The position numbers were made by a program, and so were the translations under genes. Below, piece by piece: positions 50,113 to 60,471 of a stretch of DNA of 64,000 nucleotides. The stretch comes from Bin80 sp965215475 (GTDB taxonomy: Bacteria > Bacteroidota > Rhodothermia > Rhodothermales > Bin80). The stretch spans positions 2,728,001-2,792,000 of the forward strand of contig OZ244061.1 in assembly GCA_965215475.1 (NCBI GenBank). Reading direction: 5' to 3'. A model generated the notes under the pieces. The model did no database searches, had not been told where the DNA came from, and worked only from the letters and a program-made list of their open reading frames with translations. Each line of letters starts with the position of its first letter. Position 1 is the first letter of the stretch.

Positions 50113-50168
50113 GATGATAGTAAGTTTACTGAACTACAAGATACCTAATTCTAGGGATTTATATTCTG

Positions 50169-51506
50169 TTAGTGCAAATTGGATGCCCACCCCTTAAATG
50201 TGAGGCGATCTATAAGGATGTTCGGTTTATCTACGGGTTGTTTGGCAAAGGTAAAGGTTTCGATAATTTGCTGTTCAACCTCCTCATATTGGTCAATCTT
50301 TCGGGTATAGAAGCTTGCAAGTGGTTGACCGGGTAGGGCTCGATCGCCTGGGCGCAGGTGTAACACGATTCCTACTTCAGGATCAATTTTATCCTCAATC
50401 ATCAGTCTTCCAACCCCTAGCTTATTACCAATTTCTGCCAGCACGAATGGATCTATGTCACTCACGTATCCGCTGATATCCAACGGAACCGTGACGGTAT
50501 AAGGCTCCAGAGACCGAATACGTAATGAAGGATCATGAATAATAGCAGGATTTCCTCCTTGAGCTTCCACGATTTTAGACAGAAAATTCAGTGCTTTGCC
50601 GGATTGGAGTGTAGCATAGGCCATTTCCTCCCCTTTTTCGGATGTTTCCGCCAAGCCTGCGAGGGCAATCATCTCGCCACTGATCTTCAAGGACAATTCC
50701 ATCACATCTTCGGGACCTTCCCCACGTAAACAGCTGATAGATTCTTCAACCTCCAGCCAATTCCCAATGGCATATCCCATAGGGATATCCATGTTGGTTA
50801 GCCAAGCAATGGTAGATATTCCAAAATGTTCTCCAACCGTCACCAAGGTTTCTGCAAGTTCTCGGGCATCTTCCTTTTCTCTCATAAATGCGCCACGGCC
50901 AAGTTTTACGTCAAGTACCAGACCATCAATACCTGCGGCCAGTTTTTTGCTCAGTATGGATGCGGTAATAAAGGGGATAAAGTCAACACTCGCGGTGACA
51001 TCCCGAAGGGCATAGAGTTGGCGGTCAGCAGGAGCGATTTCCTTATTCGCTCCAACCATTACAACTCCAAGTTCACGAATCTGGTGGTAGACTTCATTAA
51101 TCCTCAAATTCGTGCGAAAACCGGGAATCGATTCTAGCTTGTCAAGCGTTCCCCCAGTATGTCCCAATGCTCGGCCAGAGATCATAGGTACACGCACTCC
51201 ACATGCCCCGACAATAGGAGCGAGTACCAGTGAGATTTTATCTCCAACCCCCCCGGTTGAATGCTTGTCAATAATATGAGAGGAAATGACTGAGAAATCT
51301 AGAATTCTCCCCGAATTCAGCATACATTGGGTCAAGGTAATCGTCTCATTCATGACCATACCTTGTAATTGGGCAGCCATTAGAAACGCTGCCATCTGAT
51401 AATCAGGTATACGTCCAGCCGTATATCCTTCAATCAGGTACTGAATCTCAGCAGATGAGAGTTCTAAACCTTCCCGCTTCTTTTTAATAATGTGAATTGT
51501 ATCCAT
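50169..51506 (-). CDS. deoA: Pyrimidine-nucleoside/thymidine phosphorylase
   Basis: This 445-residue enzyme of nucleoside salvage splits thymidine or uridine with phosphate into the base and (deoxy)ribose-1-phosphate. The family signature SGRALGHTGGTLDKLES is present at about residues 110-126, preceded by DKHSTGGVGDKISL, the phosphate-binding region. The C-terminal alpha/beta domain has LHLRPGDRALPGQPLA. Length fits both DeoA and Pdp. Sequence alone does not tell me which, so the symbol is provisional. rpmE lies 73 bases upstream on the same strand. Confidence 0.9.
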   Translation of the reverse strand: MDTIHIIKKKREGLELSSAEIQYLIEGYTAGRIPDYQMAAFLMAAQLQGMVMNETITLTQCMLNSGRILDFSVISSHIIDKHSTGGVGDKISLVLAPIVGACGVRVPMISGRALGHTGGTLDKLESIPGFRTNLRINEVYHQIRELGVVMVGANKEIAPADRQLYALRDVTASVDFIPFITASILSKKLAAGIDGLVLDVKLGRGAFMREKEDARELAETLVTVGEHFGISTIAWLTNMDIPMGYAIGNWLEVEESISCLRGEGPEDVMELSLKISGEMIALAGLAETSEKGEEMAYATLQSGKALNFLSKIVEAQGGNPAIIHDPSLRIRSLEPYTVTVPLDISGYVSDIDPFVLAEIGNKLGVGRLMIEDKIDPEVGIVLHLRPGDRALPGQPLASFYTRKIDQYEEVEQQIIETFTFAKQPVDKPNILIDRLTFKGWASNLH

Positions 51507-51579
51507 GACCTTACGAAATACAGAAGGCGAACCAGATCACGGCTCGCCTCCTAACGACAATGTTCATTCCCCGAAAATT

Positions 51580-51798
51580 CTATTCGCTGGCATCTTTTTT
51601 GCCGTACCTGCGATGGAATTTCTCTACACGCCCTGCAGTATCTACGTATTGTCGACGTCCTGTATAAAATGGATGATTGGTACTATCAACATCGGATACA
51701 TACTGCTCAGTCGGCATCGTTGACCGTGTTTCAAATTCGGTCCCGTCTGCAAGACGCACTTTGATGGGAGTATAATCTGGATGGATCTCTTTTTTCAT
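51580..51798 (-). CDS. rpmE: 50S ribosomal protein L31 type B
   Basis: This 72-residue protein starts at MKKEIHPDY (ATG at 51798). An in-frame start at 51834 would add 12 unlikely residues. SNHPFYTGRRQYVDTAGRV and EKFHRRYG are typical of L31. No CxxC zinc-binding cysteines are present, so this is the zinc-independent type. It lies between uvrB and the nucleoside phosphorylase. Confidence 0.92.
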   Translation of the reverse strand: MKKEIHPDYTPIKVRLADGTEFETRSTMPTEQYVSDVDSTNHPFYTGRRQYVDTAGRVEKFHRRYGKKDASE

Positions 51799-51844
51799 AG
51801 AAACGACAGTATGGATGAATGCGAATCCAATCATTCTTTTTTAG

Positions 51845-53911
51845 CTATGTTCCCTCATTGAGAAGAGATTCGATGCGGGAAATATTATCTCGAAGGTTCG
51901 CGGCCTTTTCAAATTCCATTTTCTCAGCAGCTTCCAGCATTTCTTTGTTCATTTGTTTGATCAAATCCTTTTTCTCCGCTTCGCTGAGCATTTTGAATAG
52001 GGGATCATCTATTTCTTGCGGGATTTCAGGTTTTTCTTCCGGGTGAACAGTTGGTGTCTGTCCTGCAGGATCGCGCTCTTCAGCGACCACAGTTCCGAGG
52101 AGTACATCACTGCGATCTTTATGCACCGTATGAGGAACGATACCATGTTTTTTGTTATAATCAAGCTGCTTTGTACGGCGTCGGTTGGATTCATCAAGCA
52201 TTCGCTGCATACTGCCGGTGATTTTATCTGCATACAGGATGATTTTACTGTTAATGTTGCGCGCAGCACGTCCAGCCGTCTGGATGAGTGCACGGTCACT
52301 TCGGAGGAATCCCTCTTTATCCGCATCAATGATCGCAACCAGAGACACCTCTGGAAGGTCAAGACCTTCTCGAAGCAGGTTCACACCTACGAGAACATCA
52401 TACGTGCCAAGTCGAAGATCCCGTAATAATTCAACCCTTGTGAGTGCATCTATATCTGAGTGTAGGTAGCGACATCGAATCCCGAATGAGTCCAGATAAT
52501 CTGTCAGATCTTCAGACATCCGTTTGGTCAGCGTCGTAACCAGGGTTCGTTCTTTTCTGGCATTCACCAGTCGGATCTCTTCTAGAAGATCATCAATCTG
52601 ATGTTCGCTGGGTCGGATCAAGACCGGAGGATCAGGGATGCCCGTTGGGCGGATGACTTGTTCGACAAACTCTCCTTCTGATTTTTGAAGTTCGTAATCT
52701 CCGGGAGTTGCACTCATGAAAATCGTTCGCTGTTGCCTCTGTTCATATTCTTCAAACGTCATAGGCCGATTATCCAGGGCAGAGGGAAGCCTGAAGCCAT
52801 GCTCAACCAGCGTGAGCTTGCGTGCTCGGTCGCCGTTGTACATGGCTCGGATTTGTGGAATCGTGGCATGGCTTTCGTCAACCACCAGAAGGAAATCATT
52901 AGGAAAATAATCCAAGAGGCAATAGGGGCGTTGCCCCTCAGGAAGTCCCGTCATATGACGGCTGTAATTTTCAATCCCGGAGCAATAGCCCAGTTCACGA
53001 ATCATCTCAAGATCAAACATGGTACGTTGTTCTAATCGTTGGGCTTCCAGCATTTGATTTCTTTGCCGTAGCACGGCCAAACGCCATTGCAATTCGTCTT
53101 CAATCGTAGCAACGGCCCGTTCAATCTGTTCCGTTGGGGTCACGAAAATACGTGCGGGGTAGATAGTTAGTGCTGCATGCTCCTCTTCAAGAATTTTCCC
53201 GGTGAGGGGATGGATCATAGTAATCTGTTCAATCTCATCTCCCCAGAAAAGAACACGATAAGCAAGATCTTCGGCATACGTGGGGTAAATATCTACCGTA
53301 TCTCCACGTACTCTGAATGTCCCTGGTTGGAGTTCTATGTCATTGCGCTTATAAAAAATTCCGATCAACTGCAGAAGTAGTTCTCCACGTTCTATTTCCT
53401 GTCCAGGTACAATTTGGACAATTTGGGATTGATATTCCTTAGGGGAGCCTAAGCCATAGATACAGGAAACACTTGCTACCACGATTACATCTTTGCGCCC
53501 GGAGACTAGAGAACTGGTTGCTCGTAACCGCAGTCGGTCAATTCGATCATTGATGGACATATCCTTTTCGATATACGTATCGGAGTGGACGATATAGGCC
53601 TCGGGTTGATAGTAATCGTAGTAAGAAATAAAGAATTCAACAGCATTATTCGGGAAAAATTGTCGAAACTCGGCATACAGCTGTGCAGCAAGCGTTTTGT
53701 TATGGCTCATGACCAGCGTCGGCCTTCCGATATTTTGGATGACATTGCTGATCGTGAATGTTTTTCCTGATCCAGTTACCCCGAGGAGTGTCTGATATTC
53801 CTTTCCTTGAACCAGCCCTTCCGTCAGGTCCTTGATCGCGGTAGGCTGATCTCCAAATGGTTCGAAGGGGGCAGATAACTCAAACGTACGCTCGTTAAGC
53901 GGAATAGCCAT
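51845..53911 (-). CDS. uvrB: Excinuclease ABC subunit B (UvrB)
   Basis: This 688-residue damage-recognition helicase of nucleotide excision repair works with UvrA and UvrC. Walker A GVTGSGKTFTI is at about residues 44-54. The beta-hairpin region reads YYDYYQPEAYI, helicase motif II is VVDESH, and motif VI is QTAGRAARN. The C-terminal UVR domain that binds UvrC (EKMEFEKAANLRDNI) ends the protein. An insertion-like segment rich in Pro/Glu (about 600-640) precedes UVR. Length and motifs indicate a functional gene. Confidence 0.96.
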   Translation of the reverse strand: MAIPLNERTFELSAPFEPFGDQPTAIKDLTEGLVQGKEYQTLLGVTGSGKTFTISNVIQNIGRPTLVMSHNKTLAAQLYAEFRQFFPNNAVEFFISYYDYYQPEAYIVHSDTYIEKDMSINDRIDRLRLRATSSLVSGRKDVIVVASVSCIYGLGSPKEYQSQIVQIVPGQEIERGELLLQLIGIFYKRNDIELQPGTFRVRGDTVDIYPTYAEDLAYRVLFWGDEIEQITMIHPLTGKILEEEHAALTIYPARIFVTPTEQIERAVATIEDELQWRLAVLRQRNQMLEAQRLEQRTMFDLEMIRELGYCSGIENYSRHMTGLPEGQRPYCLLDYFPNDFLLVVDESHATIPQIRAMYNGDRARKLTLVEHGFRLPSALDNRPMTFEEYEQRQQRTIFMSATPGDYELQKSEGEFVEQVIRPTGIPDPPVLIRPSEHQIDDLLEEIRLVNARKERTLVTTLTKRMSEDLTDYLDSFGIRCRYLHSDIDALTRVELLRDLRLGTYDVLVGVNLLREGLDLPEVSLVAIIDADKEGFLRSDRALIQTAGRAARNINSKIILYADKITGSMQRMLDESNRRRTKQLDYNKKHGIVPHTVHKDRSDVLLGTVVAEERDPAGQTPTVHPEEKPEIPQEIDDPLFKMLSEAEKKDLIKQMNKEMLEAAEKMEFEKAANLRDNISRIESLLNEGT

Positions 53912-54006
53912 GAGGATGATCGACAGAAAATAGGACTGATGGTTGTAAGGTCAAGCTGAAGATTTTGATTGAAGAGGGACCCTGAATCTGTGTGAAAGTT
54001 GAGATC

Positions 54007-54096
54007 ATGATGATTGGATTTCGTTCGCTAATTCTCGCGATCCTTGGAGCTTTCGCATTGACTTTCTGGTCAACTCAATTTTGTGTGTATTGTTGA
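54007..54096 (+). pseudogene. N-terminus of an exported or membrane protein, cut by an IS
   Basis: Twenty-nine codons starting with two ATGs encode a clear signal-peptide-like segment (IGFRSLILAILGAFALTFW), then stop at a TGA at 54094-54096. IS homology begins at 54098. The gene was probably interrupted by the insertion, and its identity is lost. Confidence 0.4.
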
Positions 54097-54097
54097 C

Positions 54098-54977
54098 GAT
54101 TCCGACCCTGGAGGGATCCTTTGATTTGGATTTTCATGCGATCCCCTATCATGGGGATGAGGTGTTCATGCAGAAGCATTCTATCTCCAAGCGGAGTCGT
54201 CGTCAGCGTGGAATCTTGGCATTGGTGGCACGAGAGGCCAGTCAGCGGGGGTTGATCCATGGGGATGCGAAGATCACGAAAGCGGCCCAGAATGGTGCCA
54301 TTTTATCCTTCATTGACCTCTGGAAACAACGGACGGGAGAGGTTCCAAAGGAATTGGTCTTTGACCGCCGCTTTACGACCTATGCGCATCTGGCCAAACT
54401 CCATGAGCGGGGGATCTTCTTCTTAACGTTGCGCAAGCGTGCCCCCACCATCATCCAGCAGATCTTGGAGCGTCCCCGCGATCAATGGAAAAAGATTCGT
54501 CTTCACAATATCGGGCGCAAGTACGCAACGCCTCAGGTATTGGACCAAACGATTCTCCTGAACCAGGACCAATTCCCCGTCCGGCAACTCGCGATCAAAG
54601 GGCTGGGCCATGAACGACCCACCCTCCTGATCACCAATCATAGGGACGCACGCGCCGCCGACCTGGTGGATCGATATGCCCGGCGCATGCTGGTGGAACA
54701 TGCCATTCAGGATGCGCTCTCGAGTACGATTCCATTGCGAATGGATTTGGATCTACAGCTGACGATGATGGCAAGTACCCTGTATCAGGTATTTGCACAC
54801 CGACTCGGTCCCCGATACCAGACTGCAAAAACGCAAACCCTGTTTCGAAACCTTGTCCAGGCTCCTGGAAAAATCGTCACCAACCACGACCAGATCATCG
54901 TACAATTCAACCGGCGTTCCTACCATCCCGAACTGCGGAGTGCCGGGTATGTTGGTTCCCAAGGTGAAATCCCCTAG
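54098..54977 (+). pseudogene. IS4/IS5-superfamily DDE transposase, N-terminally truncated
   Basis: About 290 codons form the C-terminal three quarters of a DDE transposase: SFDLDFHAIPYHGDE, HGDAKITKAAQ, LVFDRRFTTYAHLAKLHERG, a catalytic-Glu region RRMLVEHAIQDAL, and the final VQFNRRSYHPELR. An apparent start at 54081 lies in flanking DNA, so the natural N-terminus (ALKLWGIGRPYHV block, preserved in the 22640-23196 relic) is missing. Both relics become homologous at the same point (GATTCCGACCC). Without the N-terminal domain it should be inactive. Confidence 0.8.
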
Positions 54978-55357
54978 ATGCAGAATCGAACGGTGATCCT
55001 TGAATATCCATGAGCTGCAAATTGAATCGTTTTGTCACAAAAAAACGTGGTTGGAAATTCAGGGTACAGAAATGGGAACGTGTGAAACAGGGGATGGAGC
55101 ATCTATGGCATTTTGTAGTGACTGGCCTCCTAAAAGATATGTCGTCAAACGGTGGAACGTAACGCAAGGCAGGAGCCGAGCCCCTACCGTGATAAATTCC
55201 CCCAGGCTGTCCGACACTAAATTATATGGAATTCTTGGACGAATACAAAAAATCTATTCAGGAATCCGTTTTTCAAGGTTCCCTTCCCAAAGAAAAACGA
55301 TACTGCATCTTTGAAAAAAGCGATCATAGGATGTGTAAATCATTTTGGGCAGGCTGG
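54978..55357. other. Stretch downstream of the IS remnant
   Basis: A 50-codon frame at 55010-55162 (MSCKLNRFVTKKRGWKF) is open but unassigned. A longer frame at 55000-55314 has no family features. Nothing here is supported as a gene. Confidence 0.4.
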
Positions 55358-56326
55358 TTACAGCCATCCCTGTTCACGATACCAGGCAATCGTTTCATAA
55401 ATGCCATCCTTCAATGAGATCTGGGAAGTATACCCGAAATGTTCAGTGGCTTTATTGGAGGAACATTGTTTGGTCGCATAAAGAATTTCCCGGGCCTTCT
55501 CACGGTTCAGAGGGGGGGAGGTTCGGGAAAGATTTCCAGCCAATTCACTAATAGTTCCGAGGGTCAAAATCAGCGAGCGAGGAATTTGGATCAGGCGAGA
55601 TTTTTTTTCCAGTGCAGAGTCAGATGATTTTTTCAGTTCGTCCCAGGAGATGATTCTGTCATTTCCCATATAATATGTTTCGCCCGTAGTTCGAAGAGAT
55701 TCTGCTGCTTCAATCATTCCACGGGCCAGATCACGTACATGCACTAGTGAGAGTCCAGAATCATCACGCGGGATAACACAGAGTCCGCGATTTACGGCAG
55801 CAAAAAAGGTTAGTAGATCTCGATCTCTTGGTCCATACACAACAGGTGGGCGGATGATCACCATCGGTAGATCTATCTTCGCCAATGCATATTCCATGGC
55901 CAGTTTGCTTCGGCCATACATCGAAACGGGATTGCAAAGAGTAGATTCATCGGCGAGGACTTCTTGGGTATCACCAGCGACGGCCAAGCTACTGGCAATA
56001 CATATGTTGGTAATGGTTGAAGTTTCCGCTGCCGCCGCCATTAAACGTACCGTAGAAGCAACATTGGCCTCATACAGGATTTCCCACGAGGATGCTCGTG
56101 TCATTGCACCTAAATGGTATACAAAGTCTACTCCTTGCAGAGCCTGTTTCACTAGTTTGGAGTCATTCAAGCTTCCGTGAATCTGTACCACATCCAGATC
56201 AGCCAGCCATTTTGGTTCAGAACGAACCAAGCAGCGAATCTCAGAGTACCCTCGTTGGAGTAATGCCTCAACCAGGTGACTGCCAATAAATCCGGTTCCT
56301 CCCGTCACAAATGCGACTTTATCCAT
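55358..56326 (-). CDS. NAD-dependent epimerase/dehydratase (extended SDR)
   Basis: A 322-residue extended short-chain dehydrogenase. The Rossmann motif TGGTGFIGSHL lies at the N-terminus, the active-site pair is in SMYGRSKLAMEY (Tyr and Lys), and a Ser-containing ASSLAVAGD strand precedes it. Such enzymes act on nucleotide sugars, dihydroflavonol-like compounds or sterols, and the substrate cannot be read from sequence. I prefer the ATG at 56326 (MDKVAFVTGG), which overlaps the rlmD stop by 8 bases. An ATG at 56344 is also possible. It is likely co-transcribed with rlmD. Confidence 0.87.
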   Translation of the reverse strand: MDKVAFVTGGTGFIGSHLVEALLQRGYSEIRCLVRSEPKWLADLDVVQIHGSLNDSKLVKQALQGVDFVYHLGAMTRASSWEILYEANVASTVRLMAAAAETSTITNICIASSLAVAGDTQEVLADESTLCNPVSMYGRSKLAMEYALAKIDLPMVIIRPPVVYGPRDRDLLTFFAAVNRGLCVIPRDDSGLSLVHVRDLARGMIEAAESLRTTGETYYMGNDRIISWDELKKSSDSALEKKSRLIQIPRSLILTLGTISELAGNLSRTSPPLNREKAREILYATKQCSSNKATEHFGYTSQISLKDGIYETIAWYREQGWL

Positions 56327-57782
56327 CGGGGTGCTTTTTTTCAAGTAAGATCACGTTCTCAAGATGGTGGGTGTGAGGAAATAAATCTATCGGTTGTGCA
56401 ACAACGGCATCAAAGGATTCCGATAGGACTTGTAGATCTCGTGCTTGGGACTGAATATTACAACTCACGTATATGATCTTCCGGGCGTTTAGCTTAGATA
56501 CCTGTTTGGCTACCTTTGGATGCATACCTGCTCGAGGAGGATCAAGTACGACGACATCTGGATGTCCATGCTTGGTAATAAAATCTGGCTTCAAGAGATG
56601 CATCATATCTCCACTGATAAAACTGGTATTTTTGATTCGATTCCGTTTCGCATTCCTTTTTGCATTACATATAGCATCTTCAATCAATTCAATCCCAGTC
56701 ACATGCCCAGCAAATTTGGCTAGGGATAATGCGATCGTCCCTGTGCCACAGTAGAGATCATATACATGTTCCGTATTGGTCACCTTAGCGAGATCCAGAA
56801 CAACATTTACCAATGTTTCTGCCTGAAGAGTGTTGGTTTGAAAAAATGCACCTGGCGCAATCTCGAATGTGAGTTTACCGATACGTTCTTGCAGGATCCC
56901 AGAGCCGTAGATAATCTCAGTTCGTTCTCCGAATGCGGTCTGAGCAGGGGTTGAATTGATGGTGTTGACCAGTGTGGTCACGTAAGGATGCTCTTCTTTG
57001 AGATAGGTTTCAAATCTGGACATTCGTTTTACATCATATTCAGACGTGATGAGATTCACCATGAAATCGGGCATATGGAACGACTTCCGGATAACAAGGT
57101 GACGTAAAAATCCATCCTGATCTCGCCAGTTCCAGGGGATCCAATGATGTTGCTTTGCAAGAGATCGGATCCCGTTAACGACTGCCGTACTTCGTTCATC
57201 TTGAAGGTGGCACTGGTGGATGTCCAAGATTTTTGCAAATACCTTTGGTGGGTGAAGGCCAAGTGCAAAGGATGTGTCAAATTTTTCTCCGGAGTCAATT
57301 TCCTCTCTGGTGAGCCAGCGGTAAGGAGAAAAGGAGAACTCCATTTTATTTCGGTATCCATAGATGGCGGGTGCTTTCAGTGGTCTACGAATTTTCAGAT
57401 TAGGAAGACCAGCGATTCGTTCCATGGTCTCGCATACCAAGCGGTATTTATCCCTGAGCTGCTGTTCATAGGATGTAGACTGGAGAGTGCACCCTCCACA
57501 GTTTCCAAAATATTTACATCGTGGCTGAACCCGGTGTGGGGAAGGTTGCAGCACATCCTGAAGTTGTGCCTCGGCGAATTTCCGTCGCCGTTTGGTTACT
57601 TTGACGCGCACACGTTCGCCGGCCAAGCTGTGGGGAACAAACACAACCTGGCCGTGATGATACCCGAGACATTTTCCTAGGTCTGCGATTTTTTCCATCT
57701 TTAATTCGACAACGTCCCCCCGTCGCAGAGGATGTTTCGGCGATGGATCTCTTTCAATGCTCGGATCAGAAGGCATGACCAA
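56319..57782 (-). CDS. rlmD: 23S rRNA (uracil-5-)-methyltransferase RlmD
   Basis: A 487-residue SAM-dependent RNA methyltransferase of the RumA/TrmA family, which makes 5-methyluridine. It has an N-terminal TRAM domain (about 20-75), a 4Fe-4S cluster motif CKYFGNCGGCTLQ (about 88-100), a SAM-binding region YDLYCGTGTIALSLA and VVLDPPRAG, and the catalytic cysteine in IIYVSCNIQSQARDL. RlmD/RlmC/TrmA cannot be separated safely by eye, so the symbol follows the usual naming of Fe-S members. It overlaps the Omp85 gene by 17 bases. Confidence 0.87.
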   Translation of the reverse strand: MVMPSDPSIERDPSPKHPLRRGDVVELKMEKIADLGKCLGYHHGQVVFVPHSLAGERVRVKVTKRRRKFAEAQLQDVLQPSPHRVQPRCKYFGNCGGCTLQSTSYEQQLRDKYRLVCETMERIAGLPNLKIRRPLKAPAIYGYRNKMEFSFSPYRWLTREEIDSGEKFDTSFALGLHPPKVFAKILDIHQCHLQDERSTAVVNGIRSLAKQHHWIPWNWRDQDGFLRHLVIRKSFHMPDFMVNLITSEYDVKRMSRFETYLKEEHPYVTTLVNTINSTPAQTAFGERTEIIYGSGILQERIGKLTFEIAPGAFFQTNTLQAETLVNVVLDLAKVTNTEHVYDLYCGTGTIALSLAKFAGHVTGIELIEDAICNAKRNAKRNRIKNTSFISGDMMHLLKPDFITKHGHPDVVVLDPPRAGMHPKVAKQVSKLNARKIIYVSCNIQSQARDLQVLSESFDAVVAQPIDLFPHTHHLENVILLEKKHPDG

Positions 57783-60216
57783 GTCGAAAATAGCCTACCC
57801 AATCATTCAGTCCTGATGGGAAAAATCCTGCACTTGGACGTTTAGGGTCGCGTACTTGGACGGCCAGATCCAAGCGAGCGACTAGGTAGGCCCATGATAC
57901 TCGGATCCCAACGCCCCATCCCATACCGGTTTCCTGAAGTAGGTTTTGAAAAATAAGACGCCCGGTCGGTTGTCCAGGAGTAGTCTCTGAGAATCCAGGA
58001 TTACGTGGACCAAACCATACATTACCTGCATCCGTAAAGGTGGTGAGGATCCAATCCGCTCCGAGGCGATTCTGGACTACGGTTTGGCGTAATTCTAAAC
58101 TGGCTTCCAGTTTGATATCTCCTCCAAGCAGGTTCGTTTCCCGTTGATTATTGGATAACTGACTAAAACTGGCTGCTCCTGGGCCTAATTGTCGGAGCCC
58201 CCATCCCCGTACGCTTGATGCACCACCACTATAAAAGCGATGGGTAAAGGGTACCACGGTAGATTTCCCAATAGGATGAACCCAGCCACCAAAGAATTTG
58301 GAAGCCAGAACGGTGCGGTTACCTAGCCGATAGTATCGTCGAAGGCTACCTGTAAATCGGATATACTGGCGGTAGTAGGCCTCGGAATTACTACCCGTAA
58401 AAGAGAAAAGACGTAAGCTTTGATCCAGTGTTCCCGGAGTAAAAACGTAACGATCCAAGAAATAGGGAAGCATTCCTCCTAATTCCGCACTGGCCTCATA
58501 GCTATAGCCATCATCTTTACGAAGGAGATTGACCCGCTCAGATCGAAAGGTATAGCGGATTGCATTGTTGATTTGCGGTTGAGTATAATCTTCCAGAATT
58601 TGAGCACGTTGAACCGGATCAATGATTTGCCTTCTTTCCTCCGTACCCAGTACCCGTTGGAGGAATCTTAATTCAAAGCCTCGCAATGTATCAGGTTGGC
58701 TTAAACTTAGATCCATCAGATCAATGAATGAAGTGATATTGGGAGTGTGCCGGAGTTCAAAACGAATGCGTGTTGCAATACGTCCACGGATAATCAGGCT
58801 TAAATCTTCACGGCGAGCGGTGAGATAGCTAAACGTAAATCGGGTTCGAGTTTGCAACAGATCCAGATCCAGAGTATGGAACGGGGCAATCAGATAGGGT
58901 AGACTCAAATTTGCTGAGAATTCTGCTAGAGTAGATGAGAAAAGAGTCGAATCTATATCTGCTGCAACCGATCCCGTCGAGCTCAAACTGAATACTTCTC
59001 CACCGCCAAACAGGTTGGCATTTTTATATGTGAGGCCCAGTCCACCACCAAATTCATTCTCAACATCCACTAATGCATCGTTACTCTGGCGAAGAAAAGC
59101 TGAAAACAAAAATTGATGTCGTGGGCGGGTTCGAACCATGATCTGATGCGGGAGCACTTGATCAATGGGGGATTGAGATACAATGTCTGTGAATGTGAAC
59201 ACCCCCGTAGCTTCCAGATGTCGTTTGGTGGTCAGAACCTCGGATTGATTGTACCACGCACCGGGTTGAATATCCAGGGCTTCAACTAGTAGAGAACTCT
59301 TGATTCTACGATCTCCCTGAATTTTTGTAATCACCAGTTTAGAGGTATCCCTGTGAGTGAAGAACGTATCTATTCGTGCCGGTGCGTCCGGTTCGGGGCC
59401 TTCAACTTCAAGCCGTATGTTGCCGTAACGGAAGCGTCTGCCGGTATGAATAAGTAACTCGACGTTAAATGAATCTGTGGTGACAGGTGTCACGATTGCA
59501 CGAATAGAATCTCGTGTGACGGTGGCAAACCCCATATTTCGTAGCAGAATCATGAGTCTACTTCTTTCTTCCAATAATAGGCTCTCTCGGTATCGCTGCG
59601 GTACGGGCTTATAATCTAGAAGTGGTTGATTGGGGAGTGGAGGAAAGAGGGAGGATTGAGTGAGTCGCTGCTGTTGCGGATGATCAAGACTGTCAAGACC
59701 GACATAGGATACGCGGCTGATCAGTGTCGGAGGACCCTGGACAAGATGAAACGTGATGTAGGCATGGTTTTTATTAAAGGCAATCTGATAGCTAATGTCG
59801 GTTTGGAGATAGCCTTCCCGTTCAAAAAAAATACGAAGCTGTTCCACATCCCTTTCCAGCACAGTTTCGTCTACAATCGAAGGTGGTTCTCCCAGGTTCA
59901 AGAGGGCTCTACTTAATCGTGAGCCCAGTTTGCCGGCTTCCCCAACTCGGTAGAGCCATAGCCACCAATGTGCGCCACGAATCCCAAGAAACTTACGATT
60001 CGCGGATGTACGGATACGACTTTGGAGAATTTCGTTGGAGAAATCCGTGTCCCCTACGAAAAATACACCTCCAATATGAGGTTGATCACGGTCAGATTGA
60101 GCGGAGGCAACTGCTGATGGGAGCCCTCCAACAAGCACAAGCAGGCAAATACTCCACCTACTCGTCCTCAAAGTAGAAATCGTCGTCGGCCGTCGGATAG
60201 TCAGGCCATACTTCAT
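57766..60216 (-). CDS. Omp85-family outer-membrane assembly protein (BamA/TamA-like)
   Basis: The protein has 816 residues with a signal peptide (ICLLVLVGGLPSAVASAQS), POTRA-like domains (about 50-380), and a C-terminal beta-barrel (about 390-816) with the conserved loop 6 motif in SSVRGWGLRQLGPG. It should sit in the outer membrane and insert or secrete barrel proteins. It is a second-tier Omp85, since typical BamA carries a cleaner five-POTRA array. The ATG at 60216 was preferred to 60243, which would extend further into the upstream DUF2795 gene. Both starts overlap that gene. Confidence 0.87.
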   Translation of the reverse strand: MKYGLTIRRPTTISTLRTSRWSICLLVLVGGLPSAVASAQSDRDQPHIGGVFFVGDTDFSNEILQSRIRTSANRKFLGIRGAHWWLWLYRVGEAGKLGSRLSRALLNLGEPPSIVDETVLERDVEQLRIFFEREGYLQTDISYQIAFNKNHAYITFHLVQGPPTLISRVSYVGLDSLDHPQQQRLTQSSLFPPLPNQPLLDYKPVPQRYRESLLLEERSRLMILLRNMGFATVTRDSIRAIVTPVTTDSFNVELLIHTGRRFRYGNIRLEVEGPEPDAPARIDTFFTHRDTSKLVITKIQGDRRIKSSLLVEALDIQPGAWYNQSEVLTTKRHLEATGVFTFTDIVSQSPIDQVLPHQIMVRTRPRHQFLFSAFLRQSNDALVDVENEFGGGLGLTYKNANLFGGGEVFSLSSTGSVAADIDSTLFSSTLAEFSANLSLPYLIAPFHTLDLDLLQTRTRFTFSYLTARREDLSLIIRGRIATRIRFELRHTPNITSFIDLMDLSLSQPDTLRGFELRFLQRVLGTEERRQIIDPVQRAQILEDYTQPQINNAIRYTFRSERVNLLRKDDGYSYEASAELGGMLPYFLDRYVFTPGTLDQSLRLFSFTGSNSEAYYRQYIRFTGSLRRYYRLGNRTVLASKFFGGWVHPIGKSTVVPFTHRFYSGGASSVRGWGLRQLGPGAASFSQLSNNQRETNLLGGDIKLEASLELRQTVVQNRLGADWILTTFTDAGNVWFGPRNPGFSETTPGQPTGRLIFQNLLQETGMGWGVGIRVSWAYLVARLDLAVQVRDPKRPSAGFFPSGLNDWVGYFRLGHAF

Positions 60217-60379
60217 CCATGCTTTCGTAGGGTTCGCCTTCATCCTCGAGCTCTCGGAGGTTCTCCATCACTTCGAAGGGAGCTCCAGTACGTTCCGCAT
60301 AATCAATGAGCTCCTCCTGAGTGGCTGGCCAAGGAGCATCTTCCAGATAGGAGGCCAGTTCGAGTGTCCAGTATCCCAT
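60158..60379 (-). CDS. DUF2795 small acidic protein
   Basis: This 73-residue protein with many Glu/Asp residues has the DUF2795 pattern: LASYLEDAPWPATQEELIDYA, then VMENLRELEDEGEPYESMDE. The family is widespread in Bacteroidota-like bacteria and uncharacterised. Its 3' end overlaps the start region of the Omp85 gene by about 60 bases, so the two are probably translated from one message. Confidence 0.85.
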   Translation of the reverse strand: MGYWTLELASYLEDAPWPATQEELIDYAERTGAPFEVMENLRELEDEGEPYESMDEVWPDYPTADDDFYFEDE

Positions 60380-60471
60380 TTTGAATTTAAAGTGCGCTTC
60401 GTGTCAAAAACCGGATATTATGAAATTCAGAGGAATATGTTGTAATGCGTAGGCGATAACTCAAAAAAAAG

